From NCBI RefSeq assembly GCF_014205765.1, contig NZ_JACIIZ010000007.1, positions 124,001 to 188,000 of the forward strand: a DNA stretch of 64,000 nt, in the 5' to 3' direction. The translations under genes were made by a program, and so were the position numbers. The notes below the pieces were generated by a model. That model made no database searches. It was not told the origin of the DNA and saw nothing but the letters and a program-made list of their open reading frames with translations. Below, piece by piece: positions 8,438-15,759 of the stretch (position 1 is the stretch's first letter; each line of letters begins with the position of its first letter). Origin of the DNA: Nitrospirillum iridis (GTDB taxonomy: Bacteria > Pseudomonadota > Alphaproteobacteria > Azospirillales > Azospirillaceae).

Positions 8438-10123
8438 GTGGCTGGGCTTAGCAATATCCGTATCGTCGGCAAGTTGGTGGCGGCCTTTTCCCTGGTCCTG
8501 CTGGTAGGCTTCATCGTCAGCGGGCTGACTTACCTCCGGGTCGCCTTCATCCAGGACAGCAGCCATTGGGTGACCCACAGCTACAAGGTGCTGGACGCGG
8601 TTGACGCGGCGATGGCGGCCCTGGTGGACCAGGAAACCGGCCTGCGTGGCTATCTCGTCGTGGGCGACGACGGAATTCTCACTCCCTACCGCAACGGTGC
8701 GGAGTCCTACCGCTCCGCCATGGCAGCCGCCCGGGACCTGACGGCGGACAACGCCGCCCAGCAGCAGCGCTTGGCTGACGTCGACAACCTGGCCCATGCC
8801 TGGCGCCAGGACTACGCGGAGAGGCTGGTCGCCAAAATGAAGGTGGCGGACCAGCGGGAGCAGGCGAGAACGCTGGAAGCGGTCACCGGCGGCAGGCAGA
8901 AAATGGATGCCATTCGCGCCAAGATCGGGGAAATCGTCTCGGCCGAGCGCGCTTTGATGGACCAGCGCCAGGTCGAGCAGGCTGCGGCGTTCCGCCAGAC
9001 CTATTGGACCACGGCGGTGGGCGGCGCCATTTCCGTGGCCGTGGCGCTGATCGCGGCCGTTCTGCTGTCCGCCGGCATCGCGGCCCCCATCACCGCCATG
9101 ACGGACCGCATGCGTCGCCTGGCGCAGGGTGACCGCGCCGTGGTGGTGGAAGGGCTGGAGCGCCGGGACGAGATCGGTGGCATGGCCAAAGCGCTGGAGG
9201 TGTTCAAGCGTAACGCCATCGAGGCCGATAGGCTGGCGGATGAACAGCGCCAGGCGGAAGAGGCCAAACGCCGCCGGGCGGATGCCGTTGACCGCATGGT
9301 GGGTGACTTCGACGGCGCCATCGCCGGTATCCTGGCGGCGGTCAGCGGAGCCGCCAGCCAGTTGGATGCCACGGCCCAGGGCATGGCGGGGGTGGCCGAC
9401 CGAACCAAGGCCCAGGCCGCCGCGACAGCGGCGGCGGCGGAGCAGACGTCCGCCAACGTGCAAACCGTCGCCTCGGCGGCGGAAGAGATGACCGGGTCGA
9501 TCCAGGAGATCAGCCGCCAGGCGGCGCGATCCAGCATGGTGGCCGCCGCCGCCGCCGAAAATGCCGCCCGCTCCAACAGCATGGTGCAGAGCCTGGCGGA
9601 AGCGGCGCAGCGCATCGAGCGGGTGGTGGAACTGATCCAGTCCATCGCTGGTCAGACCAACTTGCTGGCGCTCAACGCCACGATCGAGGCCGCCCGGGCG
9701 GGCGAAGCCGGCAAGGGCTTCGCCGTCGTGGCTGGGGAGGTCAAGGGCTTGGCCAGCCAGACGGCGCGGGCCACCGAGGACATCAGCCGGCAGATCGAAG
9801 AGATGCAGGCGGCGACGGCGGCCGTGGTGACGGCAATCCGGGGCATCAGTGGCACCATCGATGAGGTCAACGGCATCTCCGCCACCATTTCCGCCGCCGT
9901 CGAAGAGCAGAATGCCACGACATCGGAAATAGCCCGTAATGTCACCCAGGCGGCCCAGGGTACCGAAGAGGTGTCGGCCAACATCGCCCGGGTCACCAGT
10001 GACGCCGGGGAAACCGGTGCCGCAGCCGTCCAGGTGCTGTCGGCGGCCCGCGCCCTGGGGGACCAGTCCGGTGCGTTGAAAACGGAGGTCGAGCGTTTCC
10101 TGTCAGGTATAAAAGCCGCCTGA
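8438..10123 (+). CDS. methyl-accepting chemotaxis protein with CHASE3 sensor
   Basis: A 561-residue transmembrane chemoreceptor. Transmembrane segment 1 spans about residues 13-35. A periplasmic CHASE3-type helical sensor ([15 protein letters not shown]) covers about 40-180. Transmembrane segment 2 is near 190-212, HAMP follows to about 265, and the MCP signalling domain runs from ~330, with the conserved hairpin tip [20 protein letters not shown]. It should signal through CheA/CheW to the flagellar motor; the ligand is unknown. The GTG start at 8438 is preceded by CGGAGAA. The ATG two bases earlier is in another frame. It stands alone and is convergent with the RgpF-like gene over a strong hairpin. 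Confidence 0.95.
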   Translation: MAGLSNIRIVGKLVAAFSLVLLVGFIVSGLTYLRVAFIQDSSHWVTHSYKVLDAVDAAMAALVDQETGLRGYLVVGDDGILTPYRNGAESYRSAMAAARDLTADNAAQQQRLADVDNLAHAWRQDYAERLVAKMKVADQREQARTLEAVTGGRQKMDAIRAKIGEIVSAERALMDQRQVEQAAAFRQTYWTTAVGGAISVAVALIAAVLLSAGIAAPITAMTDRMRRLAQGDRAVVVEGLERRDEIGGMAKALEVFKRNAIEADRLADEQRQAEEAKRRRADAVDRMVGDFDGAIAGILAAVSGAASQLDATAQGMAGVADRTKAQAAATAAAAEQTSANVQTVASAAEEMTGSIQEISRQAARSSMVAAAAAENAARSNSMVQSLAEAAQRIERVVELIQSIAGQTNLLALNATIEAARAGEAGKGFAVVAGEVKGLASQTARATEDISRQIEEMQAATAAVVTAIRGISGTIDEVNGISATISAAVEEQNATTSEIARNVTQAAQGTEEVSANIARVTSDAGETGAAAVQVLSAARALGDQSGALKTEVERFLSGIKAA

Positions 10124-10129
10124 CCAAAC

Positions 10130-10163
10130 GGGGGCCCGACGGGTCGCCGCCCGTCAGGCCCCC
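10130..10163. terminator. strong hairpin between convergent genes
   Basis: GGGGGCC-c-GACGGG pairs with CCCGTC-a-GGCCCCC around a six-base loop: a 13 bp stem with one internal mismatch. It lies just after the chemoreceptor stop codon and overlaps the stop codon of the convergent RgpF-like gene (10154). No T-tract follows on either strand, so it may act as a bidirectional weak terminator or an RNA 3'-end stabiliser. Confidence 0.5.
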
Positions 10164-11128
10164 GCCGGCACACGGCGGGCGGCGGCGAACACCGGCACGC
10201 CCAGGACGCGGACGTAACACAGCCACCAGCGCAGGTCCCGGCTGTATTTGGTGCGGACATACGTGCCGGGCAGGGAGGCCAGGCGCGTCCGCTCCTGCCG
10301 CCAGGGCAGGTCGTGGAACGGCGGGTGGGCGACGCCGCACAGGCGGGCGACGTGCGCCTCGATCAGGGCCACGGGATAGTAGCGGGCCATGCGGTCCAGC
10401 CGCTGCCGCAGCCGGGCCACCCGTTCCTGGTTGCGATGGAACACCGCCACCTTCACCAGCGGCAGGCCGTGGGCCTCCAAGCATTCATCGAAGTAGACGT
10501 CGGAGTAAAGCTCCTTGGCCACGAAGGCCTGGGGCAGGTAGCGGCCGGGACGAAACCCCGCCGCCATCAGCCGTTGGCTGAGGCCGATCTCATACTGTCG
10601 GCAGACGGCGGCCTTGTCGGGCTGTCGCGTCACCCCGTCCCAGAACGCCGCGAACGCGGGGTGGGCGGCCACGGCCCGGCGGAACACCAGGAAATTGCTG
10701 GTCAAGTAGCGGGTGCCACCATCCACCAGGCCGTCGGTCAGACCCCAGAAGTCGCACTCCTCGCTCGCCATCTTGTCGAACACGGGGGCGAAGGGAAACA
10801 CGCCGCCGTAACAGCTGTCGTTGGCGATGATGATCTCGTCATAGAGCGCGATGTCGGCGCCCAGGGCCTCCAGGGCCAGCTTCCAGCTGCCGAAATCATA
10901 GGCGCCGTGGCGGCCGGCGTGCACCAGCTCCGCCAGCCCGCCCAGCCGGTCCGCCTGGCCGTCCATCAAGGCTCCGTCCGACACGAACAGGATGCGCTCC
11001 GCCACCTCGCGCAGGCTGCGCAGGTAATAGAGGACATGATCGTCGATCTGGCCGTCGCGGTCGAAATGGGCGAACAGCGCCACGCGGCGGGGCGCTGTCT
11101 CGGGAAGGGTGCAATCGGTCATGGTCAT
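10154..11128 (-). CDS. rhamnan synthesis F (RgpF-like) family protein
   Basis: A 324-residue protein of the RgpF family, whose members are glycosyltransferase-like proteins in rhamnose-containing polysaccharide synthesis. Family features visible are VALFAHFDRDGQIDDHVLYYL at the N-terminus, GAYDFGSWKLAL, the ANDSCYG segment, and CDFWGLTDG. The frame extends further upstream to a TTG at 11188, but the ATG at 11128 is preferred because the extra 20 codons are not family-like. It lies 85 bp downstream of the PseH-like acetyltransferase on the same strand and may be the last gene of that cassette. The exact sugar transferred cannot be read from sequence. Confidence 0.8.
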   Translation of the reverse strand: MTMTDCTLPETAPRRVALFAHFDRDGQIDDHVLYYLRSLREVAERILFVSDGALMDGQADRLGGLAELVHAGRHGAYDFGSWKLALEALGADIALYDEIIIANDSCYGGVFPFAPVFDKMASEECDFWGLTDGLVDGGTRYLTSNFLVFRRAVAAHPAFAAFWDGVTRQPDKAAVCRQYEIGLSQRLMAAGFRPGRYLPQAFVAKELYSDVYFDECLEAHGLPLVKVAVFHRNQERVARLRQRLDRMARYYPVALIEAHVARLCGVAHPPFHDLPWRQERTRLASLPGTYVRTKYSRDLRWWLCYVRVLGVPVFAAARRVPAGA

Positions 11129-11213
11129 TGGGGCCAGCCCCTGGGAACGTTTAACGGCCTGTCTGTTCCTTGCACGAATGTTAACCAATCGGGCTGGCGG
11201 TGCGGCCCACTCT

Positions 11214-11774
11214 TTATGATGGGGGCCAGCTCCGCCCGTCCCAATCAGCGTATTCCTTGAATTTCAGTCGCTTGGCCGCCCATTCCGCCGCCGACATCTC
11301 AAACAGGTGGACATCGTATGCCTGACCTTCCTTTACGGCATGGTCTTTCAGCACGCCGACATGGCGATAGCCCAGCAGGACCTGGCCGCGCAGGACGCGC
11401 TCGTTGTCCGCCATGATCTGGTTGACCACCTTGCGCAGCCCCAGCGCGTAGAAAACATGGTTCAGGGCATGGGTGAAGTTCAGCGGGCCGGCGCCGGTGC
11501 GGCCCCGCCGGTCCGCCATATACGCGCCCAGCGTGGCGATTCCCCAGGCCGCGTGGGTGATGGTGATGGAGGCGTAGCCCACCGGCACCCCGTCCACCAT
11601 CATGATGCGGTGATGGTAATCGTCACGGCTGTCGCAGCGCGCCAGCCACGCCCGCTGCTTCTCGATATCGTCGTCCACCGCGGTGAACAGGTGGCGGGCG
11701 ATATCGGGCCTGAGGCGCCAGTCCAGCAGCAGGCGGGCGTCATCCTCGGTCGGCCGGCGATAGCTCAGACCCAT
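11214..11774 (-). CDS. PseH-like GNAT N-acetyltransferase
   Basis: A 186-residue GNAT-fold protein. The N-terminal RRPTEDDARLLLDWRLRPDI and the later DNERVLRGQVLLGYRHVGVL are characteristic of acetyltransferases acting on UDP-4-amino-4,6-dideoxy sugars (PseH and relatives), which use acetyl-CoA to acetylate the 4-amino group. The ATG at 11774 overlaps the end of the Rieske-oxygenase catalytic gene by 10 bp, so the two are translationally coupled. The homologues of the preceding pathway enzymes (PseB, PseC) are 39 kb away. It could instead acylate a related amino sugar such as a viosamine-type substrate. Confidence 0.7.
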   Translation of the reverse strand: MGLSYRRPTEDDARLLLDWRLRPDIARHLFTAVDDDIEKQRAWLARCDSRDDYHHRIMMVDGVPVGYASITITHAAWGIATLGAYMADRRGRTGAGPLNFTHALNHVFYALGLRKVVNQIMADNERVLRGQVLLGYRHVGVLKDHAVKEGQAYDVHLFEMSAAEWAAKRLKFKEYADWDGRSWPPS

Positions 11775-12754
11775 GTCCTCATGCCCACGGGTGGGCCCTC
11801 CTCATACGGTGCGTCCGCCGGCGGGGGTGGGGTGTCCAAACCCAAGGCGCGGGCCCAGGCGTGGTGGAAATCGGCGATGCGCCGCTCCCGCCGGCCCAGG
11901 ATGCCAGGACCCAGCGCCGCGCCGCGCGCCCGCTGCACCCGTTCGCACAGGGGCCGGTCTTCCAGGATGACCGCGCGGGCGGACGCCGCGATCACGGTGG
12001 ACAGTGACCGGCGAAAGGCGGACACGGCCGGGCGTTCGGGCGCCGTCACCGGCAGGAACAACCGCCAGTCCAGGCGGCTGCGGTCCACCGCCAGCGGCTC
12101 CACCGTGTGGACCACGACCATGGCGCCGTAAAAGCTGGCGACGTACAGGTTGGGAAAGACGAAGCAGTGGTCGTAGCGCGCATGGTTGGTCACCCGGCGC
12201 AGGCCGGCCTTCGCGTCGATGCGCCGCCACCATGTCTCCGTCTCGTCGGACAGCAGCCAACTGGACAGACTGTGTCGACCGAAGCGGGTGGTCGCCAGAT
12301 GGGTCTGCCAGTCGGCATGGACGGCGGGATGGATGGTGGTGGGATGAACGGTGGAGCCATGGAAATCGTCCATGGTGTTTTCCACCAGGACCTTCCAGTT
12401 GGCGGCGAAGTCCAGGTCATCGGCCGCGATCGCTTGGTCGCATTGCCCTGATAACCGGGCCAGATGATCCGCCACCGGCCCCAGGTGATCCACCAGGCGA
12501 GGGCCGCCGTCGGGGGGCGCCGTCAGCCGGGCGAAGACGAAGGCGCCGCAGGTCGCCGTCTCCACCCGGCGGCCCTCGTCGTCCGTGGCCGTCAGATCCG
12601 CCGCCAGGGCGATGGGCGTACCCAGAACCGTACGTGCCAGCGGGGCGTCGAACACCGTGCCGACGTACAGCCATTGCCGGCGCAACGCCGCCAGTTCCTG
12701 GGTGAAGCGGGCGGGCTCGGCGAACCAGGCCGCGGGCAGCATCTCCCCCATCAT
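11765..12754 (-). CDS. Rieske non-heme oxygenase catalytic subunit lacking its Rieske domain
   Basis: A 329-residue protein with the mononuclear-iron site of ring-hydroxylating/carnitine-type oxygenase alpha subunits. NWKVLVENTMDDFHG followed by STVH supplies the two His ligands (H-x4-H), and ILEDRPLCERVQRARG near residue 300 supplies the acidic ligand. Such enzymes insert oxygen or demethylate using electrons from a Rieske cluster. Here the N-terminal ~30 residues (AWFAEPARFTQELAALRRQW) look like the segment that normally precedes the Rieske domain, but that domain is absent and is encoded by the upstream gene. The ATG at 12754 overlaps the upstream TGA as ATGA. The frame continues to 12796 but the coupled start is preferred. 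The substrate is unknown; the setting suggests a sugar or its acyl group. Confidence 0.8.
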   Translation of the reverse strand: MMGEMLPAAWFAEPARFTQELAALRRQWLYVGTVFDAPLARTVLGTPIALAADLTATDDEGRRVETATCGAFVFARLTAPPDGGPRLVDHLGPVADHLARLSGQCDQAIAADDLDFAANWKVLVENTMDDFHGSTVHPTTIHPAVHADWQTHLATTRFGRHSLSSWLLSDETETWWRRIDAKAGLRRVTNHARYDHCFVFPNLYVASFYGAMVVVHTVEPLAVDRSRLDWRLFLPVTAPERPAVSAFRRSLSTVIAASARAVILEDRPLCERVQRARGAALGPGILGRRERRIADFHHAWARALGLDTPPPPADAPYEEGPPVGMRTWV

Positions 12755-13170
12755 GCATCCCCCGCGAAGATGGCGTCCGCGTCCGCGTTCACCCACACCT
12801 GGCCCCCGGCCAGGGCCAGGCCCACGGGCGTCAGCGCCAGGCGCTGGCGTGCGGCGCCGTCCAGGTGGAAATCACTGTCGTCGAAGGGGATGCCGATGGG
12901 CACGCCGGCCGCGTCATATACCCAGCCATGGTAGGCGCAGCGCAGCAGCCCGCGCCCGCAAGGCTGGTCGTGGATCAGGGCGTAGCGGTGGGAACAGACG
13001 TTGCGGAAGGCCTTCAGCACGCCCTGGAAATTCTGCACGACCACCGGGATGACGGCTCCGCCTTCATCCGGGGCGCGCCCCGTCAGATAGTCGCCATGGG
13101 AAGCCACGGATGAGGCCGGCCCCAAGGCGACCCAGGGGGGGACGATCCCAGGGTGGGTGGCTCTCGTCAC
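12751..13170 (-). CDS. free-standing Rieske [2Fe-2S] domain protein, partner of the catalytic subunit
   Basis: A 139-residue protein made almost entirely of a Rieske domain. The ligand boxes are NVCSHRYALI (Cys-x-His) and LLRCAYHGWVYD (Cys-x2-His). GDYLTGRAPDE before the first box is the usual entry into the Rieske domain of oxygenase alpha subunits. It is not ferredoxin-like in context, because it lacks the extra catalytic region and is directly coupled to a catalytic subunit that lacks a Rieske domain. It starts at GTG 13170, overlapping the SDR stop by 4 bp, and ends overlapping the next gene's ATG by 4 bp. It should shuttle electrons to the mononuclear iron of the next gene product; the reductase is not encoded nearby. 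Confidence 0.85.
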   Translation of the reverse strand: MTRATHPGIVPPWVALGPASSVASHGDYLTGRAPDEGGAVIPVVVQNFQGVLKAFRNVCSHRYALIHDQPCGRGLLRCAYHGWVYDAAGVPIGIPFDDSDFHLDGAARQRLALTPVGLALAGGQVWVNADADAIFAGDA

Positions 13171-13943
13171 GCCGTACGCCCCCCATCGACGGTCAGGGCC
13201 GTGCCGGTGATCCAGCGGCCGGTGTCGGCCAGCAGATAGGCGATGGCGTGGGCCACGTCGTCGACATGGCCGAAGCCCAAGGGCTGCAGCCGCTGCAGAT
13301 GGTCGATCTGTTCCTGGCTCAGCTTCTCGAACCCACGCTCGATCAGGTCCGTCATGACGATGGAGGGCACCACGCAGTTCACGCGGATGCCGTCGGGCAG
13401 CAGTTCGGCTGACAGACCCTTGGTGGCGGCGATGATGCCGCCCTTGGCCGCGGCATAGACGATGTTGGCGGGCGAGGCGGCGGTGGCGGCGGTGGAGGAG
13501 ATGAAGACCATGGCCGACCGCTCGGCATGCACGCCCCTCTGTCGCAGCCCCTTGGCCAGCGCCAGGCAGGATCCCAGGTTGATCCGCATCACCTGGTCGA
13601 AGAAATCCTGGGAAAAGATGCGGATGGGACGCAGCGTCTGAATGCCGGCGCAGTGCGCCACCCCGTGAAAGGGCCCGGACAGGGCCGCCTGCTCCTTCAT
13701 CCAGCCGGGGATGGCGTCGAGATCGCCCATGTCGAAGGGGGCGATGCGGTGACCCTCCCCGGTCAAACGCGACAAGGTGTCGGCCAGCCGCCCCTCGTCC
13801 CGGCCGTTCAGGGTGACGCGGGCGCCCAGGCGCGACAGCAGGACGGCGGTGGCTTGGCCGATTCCGGCGGAGGCGCCGGTGACCAGCAATGACCGGCCGG
13901 CCAGGCTCATGGGGTTGTGCGGGGGGGCGGGCATCTCAGGCAT
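13167..13943 (-). CDS. short-chain dehydrogenase/reductase
   Basis: A 258-residue classical SDR. The nucleotide-binding motif is TGASAGIGQA near residue 20, HCAGIQ follows the fourth strand, the catalytic Ser is in VFISSTAA, and the Tyr-x3-Lys is in VYAAAKGG. The C-terminal WITGTALTVDGG is typical of FabG-like members. It is the first gene of the leftward SDR-Rieske-oxygenase-GNAT cassette and overlaps the Rieske gene by 4 bp. It may oxidise or reduce a hydroxyl made or used by the oxygenase; the substrate is unknown. Internal ATGs at 13934 and 13910 are alternative starts. Confidence 0.88.
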   Translation of the reverse strand: MPEMPAPPHNPMSLAGRSLLVTGASAGIGQATAVLLSRLGARVTLNGRDEGRLADTLSRLTGEGHRIAPFDMGDLDAIPGWMKEQAALSGPFHGVAHCAGIQTLRPIRIFSQDFFDQVMRINLGSCLALAKGLRQRGVHAERSAMVFISSTAATAASPANIVYAAAKGGIIAATKGLSAELLPDGIRVNCVVPSIVMTDLIERGFEKLSQEQIDHLQRLQPLGFGHVDDVAHAIAYLLADTGRWITGTALTVDGGRTA

Positions 13944-14032
13944 GGCGGGGCGTGTCCTTCTTCCGAGTCCTGACTATCCGGGGCTGGGCCGTCGGCCGTC
14001 AATGACCTGGGAAAAAATGTGACATCCGGGCA

Positions 14033-14077
14033 TTGACTCACGAGTGGATCGAGATATATCTTAATGCAAGATATATC
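14033..14077 (+). promoter_or_regulatory. promoter with overlapping PadR-type operator
   Basis: TTGACT (14033-14038) and TATCTT (14057-14062) form a promoter with 18 bp spacing. The self-complementary octamer GATATATC occurs twice, at 14053-14060 and 14070-14077, covering the -10 region and the likely start of transcription. Two AT-rich half sites of this type are the usual PadR operator. The PadR gene starts at 14100, so negative autoregulation is the direct reading. Confidence 0.65.
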
Positions 14078-14099
14078 GAATAACAGACGAGAGAGCATC

Positions 14100-14729
14100 A
14101 TGCACTTTTTCAAACATCATGGTTTCAAGCACCACGAGGGCGGTCGGCGCCATGCCCGTGGCCGCGATGGCGACGGCGGATTCTGGGGCGCCTGGGGGGC
14201 GCACGGCGACCGGTGGGGACGCGGCGAGGGCGATGCCTTCGGTGGTGGCCGGGGTGGCCGGGGTGGGCCCGCGCGGGTCTTCGAAAATGGCGACCTGCGC
14301 TTCCTGTTCCTGGATCTGATCCAGGAAAAGCCGCGCTACGGCTATGAGATCATCAAGGCCATCGAGGAAAAGGTGGGCGGCGGCTACAGCCCCAGCCCCG
14401 GCGTCGTCTACCCGACGCTGACCTTGCTGGAGGAGATGGGCCACACCGTCGTCTCGGCGGGGGAGGGGGGCAAGAAGCTCTACACCCTGACCGACAGCGG
14501 CGCCGCCTTCCTCAGTGAGAACCGCCTAGTGCTGGAGGGCATCAAGGCCCGTCTGGACAAGGTCAGCGCCCAACGTGGTTGGGTGCCGCCCGCCCCCGTT
14601 GTGCGCGCCATGGAAAACCTGAAAATGGCGCTGCGTCTGCGCCTGCGCGGCGGGACCCTGACGGACGAGCAGGCCCGGGCCATCGCCCAGGCCCTGGACC
14701 AGGCGGCCCAGGCCATTGAGCAGGCCTGA
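14100..14729 (+). CDS. PadR-family transcriptional regulator
   Basis: A 209-residue protein. The first ~60 residues are low-complexity Gly/His/Arg-rich. The PadR winged helix covers residues ~65-150: LFLDLIQEKPRYGYEIIKAI, then YSPSPGVVYPTLTLLEEMG and the wing with GKKLYTLTDSGAAFL. A C-terminal helix for dimerisation follows. The ATG at 14100 is chosen over an upstream ATG at 14064, because the latter lies inside the operator pair. The His/Gly-rich N-terminus recalls PadR proteins with metal-rich leaders, but metal binding is inference. No obvious structural target gene follows except a 63-codon frame. Confidence 0.9.
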   Translation: MHFFKHHGFKHHEGGRRHARGRDGDGGFWGAWGAHGDRWGRGEGDAFGGGRGGRGGPARVFENGDLRFLFLDLIQEKPRYGYEIIKAIEEKVGGGYSPSPGVVYPTLTLLEEMGHTVVSAGEGGKKLYTLTDSGAAFLSENRLVLEGIKARLDKVSAQRGWVPPAPVVRAMENLKMALRLRLRGGTLTDEQARAIAQALDQAAQAIEQA

Positions 14730-14761
14730 CCGCTTCCCGCACGCGACGAAAGGGGAGGCCC

Positions 14762-14953
14762 ATGGTCATCCATGCCCGCGACTTGAGCGCCATCGATATC
14801 CGGAAGCGCCTGCTGGCCCTGTCCCGATCCCAAACCCTGGGCCAGCGCCTTCTCCATCGCGACGGTGATCACGCCCCCGGCGTGGCGGGAATCGATGAAC
14901 CCTCCCCCGACGTGCCGGAGGGGGTGGCGCCCCCCTCTCCGTCGGTCACCTGA
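14762..14953 (+). CDS. small hypothetical protein
   Basis: A 63-codon frame starting 32 bp after the PadR stop, with a good ribosome-binding site (AAAGGGGAGG) just before its ATG. The product is basic in its first half, with a Pro-rich tail and no recognised domain. The ribosome-binding site is the main reason to list it. It could be spurious. Confidence 0.35.
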   Translation: MVIHARDLSAIDIRKRLLALSRSQTLGQRLLHRDGDHAPGVAGIDEPSPDVPEGVAPPSPSVT

Positions 14954-14964
14954 CGGGCAGGGGA

Positions 14965-15498
14965 TCAGGCGTCGTAACGGCCGATGGGGCGTGCGCGGTG
15001 CATTCCCATGGGCCGCAGCGGCAAGGACAGGCCGTGGGCGCCCAGCGCGCTGGCCATGGCGCGCGATGCCACCAGCACGCCCTCTGTGCTGCCCGGCCGC
15101 ATCAGATGTTCCGTCAGGGCATAAAGGCGGGCGGAGGTTGTGGGGTCGGTGGATGGCTGGGCCAGGGCCAGCAGGCGTAGCAGTTGGCGTTCATCCGTCG
15201 TCAAATCCTGACAGCCTGGGCAGCCCACCTGGGGCCGCTGCCGGGCCGAGCGGCCGTACAACAGAAGAAAGGCGCGGAAGGTGGCCATGACCTCGTCCGC
15301 ATCCTCGCCGCAGGCATGCAGGAAGGCGTGGCGGATCAGCGGGCAGCCACGGCCGGCGCTGGAGGCGGCGTGGCCGGCGTAGGGTTGGGCCATGTGGCGC
15401 AGACTCCATACCAGCAACCTTTCCCCGGCGCTCAACCCCTCCAGCGGGGCGGGCTGGGGCAGACTATCGCGAGGGGTGATCAGCAGATCGTCGGGCAT
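14965..15498 (-). CDS. hypothetical protein behind a Fur-like box
   Basis: A 177-residue protein I do not recognise as a named family. It has four Cys, two of them as CPGC near residue 97 and two at ~50-62 within GRGCPLIRHAFLHACGED, and it is predominantly helical. It has no signal peptide or membrane segment. The start at 15498 lies 39 bp downstream of a Fur-like site with a promoter arrangement on the same strand, so an iron-responsive role is plausible. It faces the small frame after padR and is divergent from the PAS chemoreceptor. Confidence 0.65.
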   Translation of the reverse strand: MPDDLLITPRDSLPQPAPLEGLSAGERLLVWSLRHMAQPYAGHAASSAGRGCPLIRHAFLHACGEDADEVMATFRAFLLLYGRSARQRPQVGCPGCQDLTTDERQLLRLLALAQPSTDPTTSARLYALTEHLMRPGSTEGVLVASRAMASALGAHGLSLPLRPMGMHRARPIGRYDA

Positions 15499-15531
15499 CT
15501 CGGGCCTGGCAGCTATCGTGGCAAGGCCTGC

Positions 15532-15560
15532 ACCGTAATGCGAATCACTCTCAATCTCAA
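15532..15560 (-). promoter_or_regulatory. Fur-like box overlapping a leftward promoter
   Basis: AATGCGAATCACTCTCAAT at 15537-15555 matches the palindromic Fur consensus AATGAGAATCATTCTCATT at 16 of 19 positions by eye. On the minus strand, TTGAGA (15560-15555) and TACGGT (15537-15532) are 17 bp apart, so the box occupies the promoter spacer. It would control the hypothetical gene at 14965-15498. Confidence 0.55.
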
Positions 15561-15718
15561 GGGCAGTTGGGCCTCATGGCCGGAAATAGCCTTAGGTGAG
15601 AACGTCCCCACTACTTTTGGTTATGCGGCGAAAGGCTTTACGGCGGGTTAACCTATCTGAGGCGCGGCTGGACATCGGGCTGGGAAGCCCCGAATCGGCG
15701 GCGGCCAGGAAGCGGCCC

Positions 15719-15746
15719 AAAAAAACGGCTGGAAAAAAACGGCTGG
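15719..15746. repeat. perfect 14 bp tandem duplication
   Basis: AAAAAAACGGCTGG occurs twice head-to-tail, at 15719-15732 and 15733-15746, immediately upstream of the ribosome-binding region of the PAS chemoreceptor gene. The A-runs make it a candidate for slippage or for affecting translation initiation. Confidence 0.8.
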
Positions 15747-15759
15747 GGAGGTACCAAGA

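Noticed and set aside
14064-14099. ATG at 14064 as the start of the PadR gene.
   Set aside because: It falls within the operator pair and just past the -10 element, leaving no room for a leader. The ATG at 14100 follows directly.
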